In this document: piece by piece, positions 35,063 to 48,208 of the stretch
Numbering within the stretch: position 1 is the stretch's first letter
Layout of the letters: each line of letters starts with the position of its first letter
Assembly: GCF_002982135.1 (NCBI RefSeq)
Contig: NZ_CP019981.1
Location: forward strand, 558,001-622,000
From: Pediococcus inopinatus
GTDB lineage: Bacteria > Bacillota > Bacilli > Lactobacillales > Lactobacillaceae
Direction of reading: 5' to 3'
Length of the DNA: 64,000 nucleotides
Notes under the pieces: generated by a model
Told to the model about the DNA's origin: nothing
Databases searched by the model: none
Seen by the model: only the letters and a program-made list of their open reading frames with translations
Made by a program: the position numbers and the translations under genes

Positions 35063-35074
35063 GGGGGGATAGAT

Positions 35075-36094
35075 TTGCGAATTAATATGTTTTCTTCGGC
35101 AACTAAAGTAAAAGGCCAAGGGGTTGGTAGTGCCTATGAAGAACTGATTTCTCTACTAAAGACGCATTTTCCAGAAGATTTTCAAGTGCAGATTAATAAG
35201 TTTAGTCGGTCTGAAATAAGTCACTATCATACGATTGATCCACAGTTTTATTTATCAACTTTTATGCCAGGAAGAGGTCGAAAAATTGGTTACGTCCATT
35301 TTTTGCCTGAAACTATTGATGGCAGTCTAAAAATTCCTCAACCATTTCGAGGGATCTTTTATAAATATATTATTGCGTTTTATAAACGGATGGATCATAT
35401 TGTTGTGGTCAATCCGACTTTTATTCCTAAATTAACAGCTTATGGAATTCCTGAAGAAAAAATTAGTTATATTCCAAATTTTGTCCATAAAAGTGAATTC
35501 TATGAGATGGACCAAGATAAAAAACTGGCATTGCGTAAACAAATGAACCTTGATAAGGATAAATTTGTAATTTTAGGGATTGGTCAAGTTCAAGAGCGTA
35601 AAGGCGTCAAAGACTTTATTAAGCTTGCCGGGCAAAATCCACAAATCCAATTTATTTGGGCAGGGGGCTTTTCGTTTGGAAGAATGACTGATGGATATGC
35701 AGAACTCAAGAAGGTTGTGGACAATCCACCGGCTAATCTTAAATTTACAGGGATTATTGACCGCAGTGAATTGGTTAATTACTATAACGTGGCAAATCTA
35801 TTTTTGCTCCCTTCCTATAATGAACTATTTCCAATGTCTGTATTGGAAGCTTTTAGTTGTGGCACGCCAGTACTATTGCGGGACCTTGATCTATATCAGG
35901 CCATTATCAAAGACTACTATGCTTCTGCAAAGGATGTAGGGGAAATGCAAACCCAAATTAGTTATCTGACGACGCATCCAGAAGCACTACAAAACTTACA
36001 CGAAAAAGCTAACCAAGCTTCTGAACAATATTCAGAAGATCATTTAGCAAACATTTGGCATGGCTTTTATTTGCAGCAGGCAAGAGAGGGCTAA
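35075..36094 (+). CDS. GT4 glycosyltransferase, probable second glycolipid sugar transferase (LafB/BgsA-like)
   Basis: 339 residues of family GT4. It likely adds the second hexose to the glucosyl-diacylglycerol made by the preceding enzyme. The N-terminus MRINMFSSATKVKGQGVGSAYEELISLL is typical of the LafB/BgsA group; the nucleotide-sugar part has ILGIGQVQERKGVKDFI and PSYNELFPMSVLEAFSCGTPVLLRD with the two conserved Glu residues. TTG 35075 follows GGGGGG by seven bases. It begins 12 bases after the upstream gene stops. Confidence 0.85.
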   Translation: MRINMFSSATKVKGQGVGSAYEELISLLKTHFPEDFQVQINKFSRSEISHYHTIDPQFYLSTFMPGRGRKIGYVHFLPETIDGSLKIPQPFRGIFYKYIIAFYKRMDHIVVVNPTFIPKLTAYGIPEEKISYIPNFVHKSEFYEMDQDKKLALRKQMNLDKDKFVILGIGQVQERKGVKDFIKLAGQNPQIQFIWAGGFSFGRMTDGYAELKKVVDNPPANLKFTGIIDRSELVNYYNVANLFLLPSYNELFPMSVLEAFSCGTPVLLRDLDLYQAIIKDYYASAKDVGEMQTQISYLTTHPEALQNLHEKANQASEQYSEDHLANIWHGFYLQQAREG

Positions 36095-36097
36095 TTT

Positions 36098-37144
36098 ATG
36101 TCAAGAAGAAATAAGGTTGTTCTAGGTATAATGCTTGCGCTCGGAATTGCCATTTTTGGATTTTCGCTGCGTAATGTGAATCTACATAATCTAGGCCATG
36201 ATATTTTACACATTCATTGGCAATGGCTAATTGTTGCTGTGATATGTATGTTACTGTATTTTGGGATTGAGGCCATCATTACTAGGATGTTTGTGACTAG
36301 CAATGGAGACCATTTCTCGTTTAGGGATGCAATCAGGATTCCATTGATTGAACAACTTTTTAACGGAATAACGCCATTTTCTTCAGGTGGACAGCCGGCA
36401 CAATTGATAGCTTTAATGCAAAGTGGTGTTGAGGCAGGCAGAGCAAGTTCCGTACTATTAATGAAATTTGTTGTTTTCCAAGCGATGATTGTGATTAATT
36501 TCATGTTTAGTTTGTTGATCGGTTTTCAATATCTGACCGAAAAAATGAGCTATCTTTCTTTGTTTGTTGTTTTTGGATTTGTCATTCATTTTACAGTTAT
36601 TATTGGCTTGCTACTGATCATGTATTGGCACGGCTTTACGAAAAAGTTGATTAGTTGGATTTTAATTCCAATTGGTTGGTTTGTTAAAGCAGAGCGCTAT
36701 GATCGATGGAAACAAGCGTTGGATGAGAAAGTAGATACCTTTTACAAAGAGAGTGTGCGAATAAAAACACAATGGAAACTTTTGATTAAAGTTTTTGTCA
36801 TGACTTTCTTTCAGTTATTATTTTATTACCTTGTGCCATACTATATTATGCTGTCCTTGGGATATACTGGTATAAACATTATTATGGTAACCTCATTACA
36901 TGTTTTAATCGTTATGGTCATTTCGATTTTTCCAATTCCGGGAGGATCAGGTGGTGCAGAGTATAGTTTTGATGTGTTATTCTCCAGTTTTATTCACAGT
37001 AACAGCAAATTAGTATTGGCCATGTTACTTTGGCGATTGTTAACATATTATTTCGGAATATTTGCCGGAATGTTCGCTTTAGTTACAAAACCTGATAGAA
37101 TAGATCGGAAAATTAAAAGAAATAAAGAGCGATTTTTAAAGTGA
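36098..37144 (+). CDS. Flippase-like membrane protein (YbhN/UPF0104, LPG synthase TM type)
   Basis: 348 residues with about eight transmembrane helices. It has the family signature FSSGGQPAQLIALMQSG near 89-105 and a late PIPGGSGGAEYSFDVLF. The family includes the membrane half of MprF (a lipid flippase) and many standalone proteins next to glycolipid genes, so transport or handling of the glycolipids made by its two neighbours is a reasonable inference. GAGGG precedes the ATG; the gap to the upstream gene is three bases. A terminator follows. Confidence 0.85.
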   Translation: MSRRNKVVLGIMLALGIAIFGFSLRNVNLHNLGHDILHIHWQWLIVAVICMLLYFGIEAIITRMFVTSNGDHFSFRDAIRIPLIEQLFNGITPFSSGGQPAQLIALMQSGVEAGRASSVLLMKFVVFQAMIVINFMFSLLIGFQYLTEKMSYLSLFVVFGFVIHFTVIIGLLLIMYWHGFTKKLISWILIPIGWFVKAERYDRWKQALDEKVDTFYKESVRIKTQWKLLIKVFVMTFFQLLFYYLVPYYIMLSLGYTGINIIMVTSLHVLIVMVISIFPIPGGSGGAEYSFDVLFSSFIHSNSKLVLAMLLWRLLTYYFGIFAGMFALVTKPDRIDRKIKRNKERFLK

Positions 37145-37172
37145 TGACTATTAAAAGTTGTCGCTTTTTTGT
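37138..37172 (+). terminator. Rho-independent terminator of the glycolipid operon
   Basis: AGTGATGACT pairs with AGTTGTCGCT (three G-T wobbles) around ATTAAA, then TTTTTTG. Confidence 0.65.
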
Positions 37173-37360
37173 TTGTTTCAAAAAAAGTTTCTTTAAATAT
37201 TTTCAGGATTGACGGTGCTTTGAAGATACCACTTGGATGAAACTAGAAGTTTGCTCTTGACCAAGAACGGAATTCTTGATATGCTATTTAAGGTCGTTTT
37301 TGAGAGAATTATCTTTCGAACCACCGTTTCAAATGTTTTTTAAAAAGTTGAATTTGGTTG

Positions 37361-37389
37361 TTGACTTTTGTAAAAACTGATGATAAAGT
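37361..37389 (+). promoter_or_regulatory. rRNA operon promoter
   Basis: TTGACT at 37361-37366, 17-base spacer, TAAAGT at 37384-37389. It is the best promoter in the leader and lies about 180 bases before the 16S 5' end. The remaining leader 37173-37360 shows no gene. Confidence 0.6.
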
Positions 37390-37448
37390 TAAATAGTTGC
37401 GTTGAGGCGTTTAGCGCTTCCAACAGTGACTTAGTAGACCTTTGAAAA

Positions 37449-37482
37449 CTGAACAAAGTTTCGACAAAGTAAAATGTGTAGG
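37449..37482 (+). other. Left arm of the 16S processing stem
   Basis: CTGAACAAAGTTTCGACA (37449-37466) is complementary to TGTCGAAACTTTGTTTAG (39184-39201), and ATGTGTAGG (37474-37482) to CCTACACAT (39174-39182). These bracket the 16S gene and form the RNase III stalk of the precursor. Confidence 0.8.
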
Positions 37483-37572
37483 GTCTTCAAATGAAAATTT
37501 TGAAGCAAACATTTGCGAAGTCAATTCGTTTTAAACAATGAAACAACAAATGAGCTTGTAAAAACTCAAGTA

Positions 37573-39160
<1,588 letters not shown>

Positions 39161-39183
39161 TTAGAAACGGAAACCTACACATA

Positions 39184-39255
39184 TGTCGAAACTTTGTTTA
39201 GTTTTGAGAGGTTTACTCTCAAAATTTGTTCTTTGAAAACTAAATAATATCGAAA
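39184..39255 (+). other. 16S-23S spacer with processing arms, no tRNA
   Basis: The spacer 39153-39378 holds no tRNA gene. It carries the right arm of the 16S stem (39184-39201) and the left arm of the 23S stem, CTAAATAATATCGAAA (39240-39255), which pairs perfectly with TTTCGATATTATTTAG at 42326-42341 after 23S. Confidence 0.8.
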
Positions 39256-39378
39256 AATTTTCTAATTTTAATTATCAGATAATTAAACCGAGAACATTGC
39301 GTTTTATAGAGTTTTACAACAAGATTAGTTCTTAAAATAATCGCTAAACTCAAAACCACTTTATCTTCGATAAAGTTA

Positions 39379-42300
<2,922 letters not shown>

Positions 42301-42393
42301 CAAAGTGGTGTTCTCAAAGAGAAGATTTCGATATTATTTAGTTTTGAGAGAATAAATTTCTTTCACACGAGCCGCGGAAGTGGATCGGAGAAG

Positions 42394-42510
42394 TGTGGTG
42401 ACGATAGTGAGAAGGATACACCTGTTCCCATGTCGAACACAGAAGTTAAGCTTCTTAACGCCGAGAGTAGTTGGGGGATCGCTCCCTGCGAGGGTAGGAC
42501 GTTGCCATGC
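42394..42510 (+). rRNA. rrf: 5S ribosomal RNA
   Basis: About 117 nt, beginning TGTGGTGACGATAG and ending near CGTTGCCATGC, with CCCATGTCGAACACAGAAGT in the conserved loop region. Ends are approximate. Confidence 0.95.
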
Positions 42511-42519
42511 GTTTATTAT

Positions 42520-42592
42520 GGAGGATTAGCTCAGTTGGGAGAGCGTCTGCCTTACAAGCAGAGGGTCACAGGTTCGAGCCCTGTATCCTCCA
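42520..42592 (+). tRNA. tRNA-Val (anticodon TAC)
   Basis: Acceptor GGAGGAT / ATCCTCC; anticodon loop CTTACAA between TCTGC and GCAGA; T loop TTCGAGC. First of 19 tRNA genes after 5S. CCA is not encoded. Confidence 0.95.
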
Positions 42593-42594
42593 TT

Positions 42595-42667
42595 GAGCCG
42601 TTAGCTCAGTTGGTAGAGCATCTGACTTTTAATCAGAGGGTCGGCAGTTCGAGACTGCCACGGCTCA
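42595..42667 (+). tRNA. tRNA-Lys (anticodon TTT)
   Basis: Acceptor GAGCCGT / ACGGCTC; anticodon loop CTTTTAA between TCTGA and TCAGA. Confidence 0.95.
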
Positions 42668-42714
42668 TTGGCACTATGTGCCTTTGTTTTTTAAATAATT
42701 AATTATAGAATGAT

Positions 42715-42787
42715 GCCGACTTAGCTCAGTTGGCAGAGCATCTGTCTTGTAAACAGGGGGTCGGAGGTTCGAATCCTCTAGTCGGCA
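42715..42787 (+). tRNA. tRNA-Thr (anticodon TGT)
   Basis: Acceptor GCCGACT / AGTCGGC; anticodon loop CTTGTAA. Confidence 0.95.
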
Positions 42788-42799
42788 TTTTATAATTAT

Positions 42800-42871
42800 G
42801 CGGAAGTAGTTCAGTGGTAGAACATCACCTTGCCATGGTGGGGGTCGCGAGTTCGAATCTCGTCTTCCGCT
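42800..42871 (+). tRNA. tRNA-Gly (anticodon GCC)
   Basis: Acceptor GCGGAAG / CTTCCGC with discriminator T; anticodon loop TTGCCAT. Confidence 0.95.
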
Positions 42872-42900
42872 TTGTAGTTTCAGCTACAAGCACAAGCATT

Positions 42901-42986
42901 GCCGGGGTGGCGGAATTGGCAGACGCACAGGACTTAAAATCCTGCGGTCAGTGATGACCGTACCGGTTCGATCCCGGTCCTCGGCA
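42901..42986 (+). tRNA. tRNA-Leu (anticodon TAA)
   Basis: Class II tRNA of 86 nt. Acceptor GCCGGGG / CCTCGGC (wobble allowed); anticodon loop CTTAAAA; long variable arm CGGTCAGTGATGACCG. Confidence 0.95.
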
Positions 42987-42996
42987 TTTTTAATAA

Positions 42997-43070
42997 GCAC
43001 CCATAGCGCAATTGGATAGAGTGTCTGACTACGAATCAGAAGGTTGTAGGTTCGACTCCTACTGGGTGCA
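42997..43070 (+). tRNA. tRNA-Arg (anticodon ACG)
   Basis: Acceptor GCACCCA / TGGGTGC; anticodon loop CTACGAA. Confidence 0.95.
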
Positions 43071-43074
43071 TTTT

Positions 43075-43148
43075 CGGGAAGTAGCTCAGCTTGGTAGAGC
43101 ACCTGGTTTGGGACCAGGGGGTCGCAGGTTCGAATCCTGTCTTCCCGA
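43075..43148 (+). tRNA. tRNA-Pro (anticodon TGG)
   Basis: Acceptor CGGGAAG / CTTCCCG; anticodon loop TTTGGGA. Confidence 0.95.
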
Positions 43149-43181
43149 TTAAATGGTTTTATATACATTTATATTTAAGAT

Positions 43182-43255
43182 CGCGGTGTAGCTCAGCTGG
43201 CTAGAGCGTCCGGTTCATACCCGGGAGGTCGAGGGTTCGATCCCCCCTGCCGCGA
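43182..43255 (+). tRNA. tRNA-Met, elongator (anticodon CAT)
   Basis: Acceptor CGCGGTG / TGCCGCG, all paired (two wobbles), so not an initiator. The body GTAGCTCAGCTGGCTAGAGC resembles the Bacillus elongator tRNA-Met. Confidence 0.85.
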
Positions 43256-43276
43256 TAGGTTTTAATATACGAACTT

Positions 43277-43350
43277 GGACCTTTAGCTCAGTTGGTTAGA
43301 GCAGACGGCTCATAACCGTTCGGTCGTAGGTTCGAGTCCTACAAGGTCCA
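43277..43350 (+). tRNA. tRNA-Ile2 (anticodon CAT, probably lysidine-modified)
   Basis: Acceptor GGACCTT / AAGGTCC. The body TTAGCTCAGTTGGTTAGAGC and anticodon stem ACGGC / ACCGT match Ile2-type tRNAs, which read AUA after TilS converts C34 to lysidine. Elongator Met is a less likely alternative. Confidence 0.8.
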
Positions 43351-43400
43351 TCTAATGTGTTTTTGATATGTTAGTGGGCATGAAAACCGTATATTGTAAT

Positions 43401-43490
43401 GGAGGATTACCCAAGTCTGGCTGAAGGGAACGGTCTTGAAAACCGTCAGGTGGGTCAAACCACGCGAGAGTTCGAATCTCTCATCCTCCT
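43401..43490 (+). tRNA. tRNA-Ser (anticodon TGA)
   Basis: Class II tRNA of 90 nt. Acceptor GGAGGAT / ATCCTCC; anticodon loop CTTGAAA; long variable arm. The discriminator base is T (43490), where bacterial tRNA-Ser usually has G. Confidence 0.93.
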
Positions 43491-43500
43491 TTTTTATTAT

Positions 43501-43574
<74 letters not shown>

Positions 43575-43578
43575 TTAT

Positions 43579-43653
43579 GGTTCCATGGTCTAGTTGGTTT
43601 AGGACGCCTGCCTGTCACGCAGGAGATCACGAGTTCGAGTCTCGTTGGAACCG
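43579..43653 (+). tRNA. tRNA-Asp (anticodon GTC), copy 1
   Basis: Acceptor GGTTCCA / TGGAACC with discriminator G; anticodon loop CTGTCAC. Confidence 0.95.
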
Positions 43654-43657
43654 TTAT

Positions 43658-43730
43658 GGCTCGGTAGCTCAGTTGGTAGAGCAACGGATTGAAGCTCCGT
43701 GTGTCGGCAGTTCGATTCTGTCCCGCGCCA
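43658..43730 (+). tRNA. tRNA-Phe (anticodon GAA)
   Basis: Anticodon loop TTGAAGC between ACGGA and TCCGT. The acceptor GGCTCGG / CCGCGCC has a T4-C69 mismatch; all other six pairs are Watson-Crick. Confidence 0.93.
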
Positions 43731-43746
43731 TCTAATGTTCATTTAT

Positions 43747-43817
43747 GCGGGTGTAGTTTAGTGGTAAAATCACAGCCTTCCAAGCTGTTGTCGCGAGTCC
43801 GATTCTCGTCACCCGCT
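43747..43817 (+). tRNA. tRNA-Gly (anticodon TCC)
   Basis: Acceptor GCGGGTG / CACCCGC with discriminator T; anticodon loop CTTCCAA. Confidence 0.95.
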
Positions 43818-43829
43818 TTTTCATATGAT

Positions 43830-43904
<75 letters not shown>

Positions 43905-43906
43905 TT

Positions 43907-43994
43907 GGAGAAGTACTCAAGTGGCTGAAGAGGCGCCCCTGCTAAGGGTGTAGGTCGCGTAAGCGGCGCAAGGGTTCAAATCCCTTCTTCTCCG
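43907..43994 (+). tRNA. tRNA-Ser (anticodon GCT)
   Basis: Class II tRNA of 88 nt. Acceptor GGAGAAG / CTTCTCC with discriminator G; anticodon loop CTGCTAA. Confidence 0.95.
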
Positions 43995-44002
43995 TTTTTT
44001 TT

Positions 44003-44075
44003 GACCCGTTGGTCAAGTGGTTTAAGACACTGCCCTTTCACGGCAGTAACATGGGTTCGAATCCCGTACGGGTCA
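44003..44075 (+). tRNA. tRNA-Glu (anticodon TTC)
   Basis: Acceptor GACCCGT / ACGGGTC; anticodon loop CTTTCAC. Confidence 0.95.
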
Positions 44076-44099
44076 TTTTCACAGTTTTATTAATATTAT

Positions 44100-44173
<74 letters not shown>

Positions 44174-44177
44174 TTAT

Positions 44178-44252
44178 GGTTCCATGGTCTAGTTGGTTTA
44201 GGACGCCTGCCTGTCACGCAGGAGATCACGAGTTCGAGTCTCGTTGGAACCG
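44178..44252 (+). tRNA. tRNA-Asp (anticodon GTC), copy 2
   Basis: Identical to 43579-43653. Last tRNA of the array. Confidence 0.95.
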
Positions 44253-44276
44253 TCTCGGAAAAATAAATAAAGAATG

Positions 44277-44315
44277 CTAAAGAGGCTAACACAATAGGTG
44301 TTAGCCTCTTTTTGC
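44277..44315 (+). terminator. Terminator of the rRNA-tRNA operon
   Basis: AAAGAGGCTAACAC pairs with GTGTTAGCCTCTTT across AATAG, then more T. A perfect 14-bp stem. Confidence 0.92.
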
Positions 44316-44425
44316 AATTCAAATATTAACCTAACCTCGTTTAGAAGTTCAATCAATATTAGGCTCGATTTAGAGAAAAATCCCAATAGCCAAAAGCTAT
44401 CAGGATTAAGTAGAAATGTTGGAGA

Positions 44426-45151
44426 TTATTTCATGAGAATTAGAACGTTAAAAAATAAACATAAGATCACATTTACAGTTAGTAACAGTTTAGGCTGTTT
44501 CGCAAATTGTTGATAACCCCAAGAAATTAAAACTAACAGGCCGGCAATTAAAGTATAAGTGTTTAAATTACCAAGAACTGTTAGACCGACACAAAGGATA
44601 CCAAGGATTAAATTAAAAATACCTGAATGAGAAATTTCTTTTATAAAAAATGGATAAAAGAAAAACAAGGCACTGAGTAGGGGAATAATTAAAATTTTTA
44701 AGAAATTTGTTGATAAAAACCCACATTGAACATAGAAGAATGTTTCTGGAAGAATGAACATGGAACTAATTGCGAACAAAAGCCAGCCAGCCCAGTTGTT
44801 TTTCGCTGAAAAAAGAAACGGCAGTAATGAGAGGAGACAAGTGAAAAGCAGTAGCCCAATTGTGGGTGCAATGCTCGAAAAAGAGAATGCCACAACTAAA
44901 ATTGAAATTCCCGTCATGCCAAGGAAAATGGGGATTGGCATTTTGTTTGTGAAGCGGTCAAAAATCAGGAAATTGAACATAAAAACAAATAAAATTAAAA
45001 TCACTTGATTCGTAAAAGTATGCTGAATCGTTGTGCTAACTTGGTGGCCATACATTGAAGGAATTAGCCAAGTCGCAAATGTTTGGATGACTGTCAATGT
45101 TACGGGAATAATTGTTTTTTTATTTACAGTCGTTAAATGTATCTTTTGCAT
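44426..45151 (-). CDS. Polytopic membrane protein, unknown function
   Basis: 241 residues with seven or eight hydrophobic segments and short loops; no soluble domain. The most distinctive part is the mid-region GMTGISILVVAFSFSSIAPTIGLLLFTCLL. I do not recognise a family or conserved charged residues in the membrane that would suggest a transporter. AGGAG lies before the ATG. It converges on the rRNA-tRNA operon terminator. Confidence 0.7.
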   Translation of the reverse strand: MQKIHLTTVNKKTIIPVTLTVIQTFATWLIPSMYGHQVSTTIQHTFTNQVILILFVFMFNFLIFDRFTNKMPIPIFLGMTGISILVVAFSFSSIAPTIGLLLFTCLLSLLPFLFSAKNNWAGWLLFAISSMFILPETFFYVQCGFLSTNFLKILIIPLLSALFFFYPFFIKEISHSGIFNLILGILCVGLTVLGNLNTYTLIAGLLVLISWGYQQFAKQPKLLLTVNVILCLFFNVLILMK

Positions 45152-45377
45152 ATTTATTTTCTCCTATGTGAAATACTTCAATCGTAAACAAAGTTTGCCA
45201 GAACGTCAACCAAAATCTGTCTTTTAAAGGTTTTCTATTTGTGATAGACTTGTTAAGATGGTTTTTAATTCTAAACTTAATTGAGAAAAGCTGTAGCAAT
45301 CAACTCTTTAAACTTAATTTGGCGAAGAATACAAAGACGTCATTGCACAGGTTATGATATTGAACAAACATTATTTT

Positions 45378-45438
45378 GTTCCCGAAAGGATTTGCGTAAA
45401 AGCAAAGATACCTTGTAACCGTTTATAATAAGGGGGAA
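45378..45438 (+). promoter_or_regulatory. SMK-box (SAM-III) riboswitch of metK
   Basis: GTTCCCGAAAGGAT, a short GC hairpin (TTGCGTAAAAGCAA), GATACCTTGTAACCG and AGGGGGAA follow in the order of the Enterococcus SMK box. The Shine-Dalgarno AGGGGG at 45431-45436 can pair with the upstream TTCCC segment when SAM binds, blocking metK translation. The linker between TAACC and AGGGGG (TTTATAATA region) is somewhat longer than the enterococcal one. Confidence 0.92.
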
Positions 45439-45446
45439 ATTTTCAA

Positions 45447-46634
45447 ATGCAAGAGAGACATTTATTTACATCGGAATCAGTTTCAGAGGGTCATCCAGAT
45501 AAAATTGCTGATCAAATCAGTGACGCTATTTTGGATGCCATGTTGGAACAAGATCCAGAAGCTCGAGTAGCCTGTGAAACGACCGTGACAACAGGATTAG
45601 TTGTTGTCGTTGGTGAAATTAGTACAACGGCTTATGTTGATATTCAAAAGACAGTTCGAAATACCATTAAAGAAATTGGTTATAAAGATGGTCAATACGG
45701 ATTTGATGGAGACAACTGTGCCGTGATGATTGCTATCGATGAACAATCACCTGATATTGCTCAGGGGGTTGACGATTCTTTAGAAACTCGTGAAGGTGAC
45801 GAGGATCCATTAGACAAGATTGGTGCTGGTGATCAGGGATTAATGTTTGGCTTTGCCATTGATGAAACACCTGAATTAATGCCATTACCAATTATGCTTA
45901 GTCATCATTTGATGCAAAAGACGGCTCAGGTTCGTAAATCTGGTGAATTACGTTACTTGCGTCCAGATGCTAAGGCTGAAGTGACTGTGGAGTATGATGA
46001 CAACGAAAAACCAGTTCGGGTTGATACCGTTGTTTTGAGTACTCAGCATGATCCAAACGTATTGCTTGAAACAATTCGTGAAGATGTCATTGAACATATT
46101 ATCAAACCAGTGATTCCTGCTGAGTTACTTGATGATAATACTAAGTATTTCATTAATCCAACTGGCCGCTTTGTTATTGGTGGACCACAAGGAGATGCCG
46201 GATTAACTGGTCGTAAGATTATTGTTGATACTTACGGTGGTTTTGCTCGTCATGGTGGCGGTGCTTTCTCCGGAAAAGACGCAACTAAAGTTGACCGTTC
46301 AGCTAGTTATGCGGCTCGTTACATTGCGAAAAACATTGTAGCTGCCGGACTGGCACACAAAGTTGAAGTTCAGATAGCTTATGCCATTGGTGTGGCTCAA
46401 CCAGTATCAATTTCTGTAGATACTTTTGGAACAGGAACTGTTTCAGAGGAAAAGCTTGCTGCCGCAATTCGAAAAGTTTTCGATTTACGACCAGCAGGAA
46501 TTATTAAAATGTTAGACTTGCAGCGACCAATTTACAAAAAGACCGCTGCTTATGGACATTTTGGTCGAACAGACGTTGATTTACCTTGGGAGCATACCGA
46601 TAAGGTCGATGCTTTAAAAGAATTATTGAAGTAA
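45447..46634 (+). CDS. metK: S-adenosylmethionine synthetase
   Basis: 395 residues. It makes SAM from methionine and ATP in the cytoplasm. Motifs: [26 protein letters not shown] at the N-terminus (ATP site), [12 protein letters not shown] (methionine binding loop) and [23 protein letters not shown] (P-loop). ATG 45447 is nine to ten bases after AGGGGG, which belongs to an SMK box; so the gene product's own product shuts off its translation. A terminator follows. Confidence 0.98.
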   Translation: MQERHLFTSESVSEGHPDKIADQISDAILDAMLEQDPEARVACETTVTTGLVVVVGEISTTAYVDIQKTVRNTIKEIGYKDGQYGFDGDNCAVMIAIDEQSPDIAQGVDDSLETREGDEDPLDKIGAGDQGLMFGFAIDETPELMPLPIMLSHHLMQKTAQVRKSGELRYLRPDAKAEVTVEYDDNEKPVRVDTVVLSTQHDPNVLLETIREDVIEHIIKPVIPAELLDDNTKYFINPTGRFVIGGPQGDAGLTGRKIIVDTYGGFARHGGGAFSGKDATKVDRSASYAARYIAKNIVAAGLAHKVEVQIAYAIGVAQPVSISVDTFGTGTVSEEKLAAAIRKVFDLRPAGIIKMLDLQRPIYKKTAAYGHFGRTDVDLPWEHTDKVDALKELLK

Positions 46635-46645
46635 GAATTTAAATG

Positions 46646-46680
46646 ATCTCTTCCGCAATTCGCGTGGGAGAGGTTTTTTA
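46646..46680 (+). terminator. Rho-independent terminator after metK
   Basis: CTCTTCC-GC pairs with GC-GGGAGAG, followed by GTTTTTTA. Confidence 0.8.
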
Positions 46681-46696
46681 GTTGGAGAGGGACTAC

Positions 46697-48166
46697 ATGA
46701 CAACAAAAAAAACAAATGTTACTTTAGTCACCATTGCAATTTTTGTGGCCACATTTTTAACTGCCGTTGAAGGTACAATTGTATCAACGGCGATGCCTAC
46801 AATTGTTGGCGATTTACATGGCGTTAACTTAATGAACTGGATTGTATCCATTTATTTATTAACGAATGCGGTAGCAACGCCCATTTATGGGAAGTTGGCT
46901 GATCTTTTTGGGCGAAAACGAATTTTTATTATTGGAATTATGATTTTTATTATTGGATCGGTTTTAAGCGGAACTGCTAATTCGATGCCTACTTTGATTG
47001 GGTGGCGAGCCTTACAAGGGATTGGAGCCGGCTGTATTATGCCTGTTTCAAATACGATTATCGCTGACATTTATCCCTTCGAGAAACGAGCACGTGTGAT
47101 GGGATTCAATGGGGCTGCTTGGGGAATTGCGGCAATTATCGCGCCATTATTGGGTGGTTTTATTGTTGATAAACTGACTTGGCACTGGGTATTTTTCATT
47201 AATGTGCCAATCGGACTTTTGACAGTGTTATTGATCGCTTTGTATTTACACGAGAAACCACATACGGCTGTCGGCAAAATTGATTATTTAGGAAGTCTTT
47301 GGCTGACATTGACGTTATTGAGTCTAATGTATGGTTTTCAGATCCTTGGTGAAGCCAACTTTGCTTGGACGTCCGTGATAGTTTGCTTTGTCATTACCTT
47401 GGTAGCACTCTACTTATTTATCAATCGTGAAAAACGGGCATCAGATCCGATTATTTCGTTAAAATTATTTAAGAACCGTACTTTTGTCACCCAAAATTTG
47501 GCAACGATGCTTGTTTCTGGCTTTCTGATCGGTTTTGAAGTTTATTTGCCGACTTGGACGCAAGGAATTCTTGGCTTACCAGCTTCTTTGGCAGGGTTCG
47601 CGGTAACACCAAGTTCGGTAATGTGGATTTTTGGTTCGTTTTTAGCAGGGAAGTTTATTCTTAAACTAACACCAAAACAGACCTTGATGATTAGTTTGGT
47701 TTTCTTACTGATTGGTAGTGCCTGGCTGGCGTTACTTCCACAAACAACCCCATTTTGGTTGTTCTTTGTGATTGCCACCGTATTAGGAACAGGGTTTGGA
47801 ATTACCATTACATCGACTACGGTGACTTCACAACGGTTGGTTGCCGCAAAAGATATGGGAGTGGCAACTTCATTTAATACTTTGGCAAGAACGCTTGGTC
47901 AAACGCTGATGATGTCCATTTTTGGAATTATTATGAATGGGACTATGAATAAAGGGGTTGCCCATAATTCAGATCTTAATATTGGCATGATGAATAAGTT
48001 AATTAATCCGCAGACGGCTTCATCATTACCAGCCAAACTGATTCCAGAATTACGGACGATTTTGTATCAAGCCTTGCACAATATTTATTTAGCAGGTGTG
48101 ATCTTAATTGTACTGGCCATTTTAATTAATAGTTTGGATTATCGGCATTCAAAAACAACTAACTAA
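46697..48166 (+). CDS. MFS drug/H+ antiporter, DHA2 (EmrB/QacA) family
   Basis: 489 residues with about 14 transmembrane helices. It has the DHA2 signatures: LTAVEGTIVSTAMPTIVGDL (motif D1-like), GKLADLFGRKRIF between TM2 and TM3 (motif A) and GAGCIMPVSNTIIADIYP with motif C-like GWRALQGIGAG nearby. Such pumps export dyes, disinfectants or drugs in exchange for protons; the substrate cannot be read. GGAGAGGG lies before ATG 46697; TTG 46682 is upstream of that site. A bidirectional terminator overlaps its stop codon. Confidence 0.9.
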   Translation: MTTKKTNVTLVTIAIFVATFLTAVEGTIVSTAMPTIVGDLHGVNLMNWIVSIYLLTNAVATPIYGKLADLFGRKRIFIIGIMIFIIGSVLSGTANSMPTLIGWRALQGIGAGCIMPVSNTIIADIYPFEKRARVMGFNGAAWGIAAIIAPLLGGFIVDKLTWHWVFFINVPIGLLTVLLIALYLHEKPHTAVGKIDYLGSLWLTLTLLSLMYGFQILGEANFAWTSVIVCFVITLVALYLFINREKRASDPIISLKLFKNRTFVTQNLATMLVSGFLIGFEVYLPTWTQGILGLPASLAGFAVTPSSVMWIFGSFLAGKFILKLTPKQTLMISLVFLLIGSAWLALLPQTTPFWLFFVIATVLGTGFGITITSTTVTSQRLVAAKDMGVATSFNTLARTLGQTLMMSIFGIIMNGTMNKGVAHNSDLNIGMMNKLINPQTASSLPAKLIPELRTILYQALHNIYLAGVILIVLAILINSLDYRHSKTTN

Positions 48167-48208
48167 AAAATCGATTTCTGCCTTTAAAAGCAGGAATCGA
48201 TTTTTTTA
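48166..48208. terminator. Bidirectional terminator
   Basis: AAAAATCGATT-CTGC pairs with GCAG-AATCGATTTTT across CTTTAAAA, T runs on both strands. It serves the converging MFS and mnmM genes. Confidence 0.9.
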
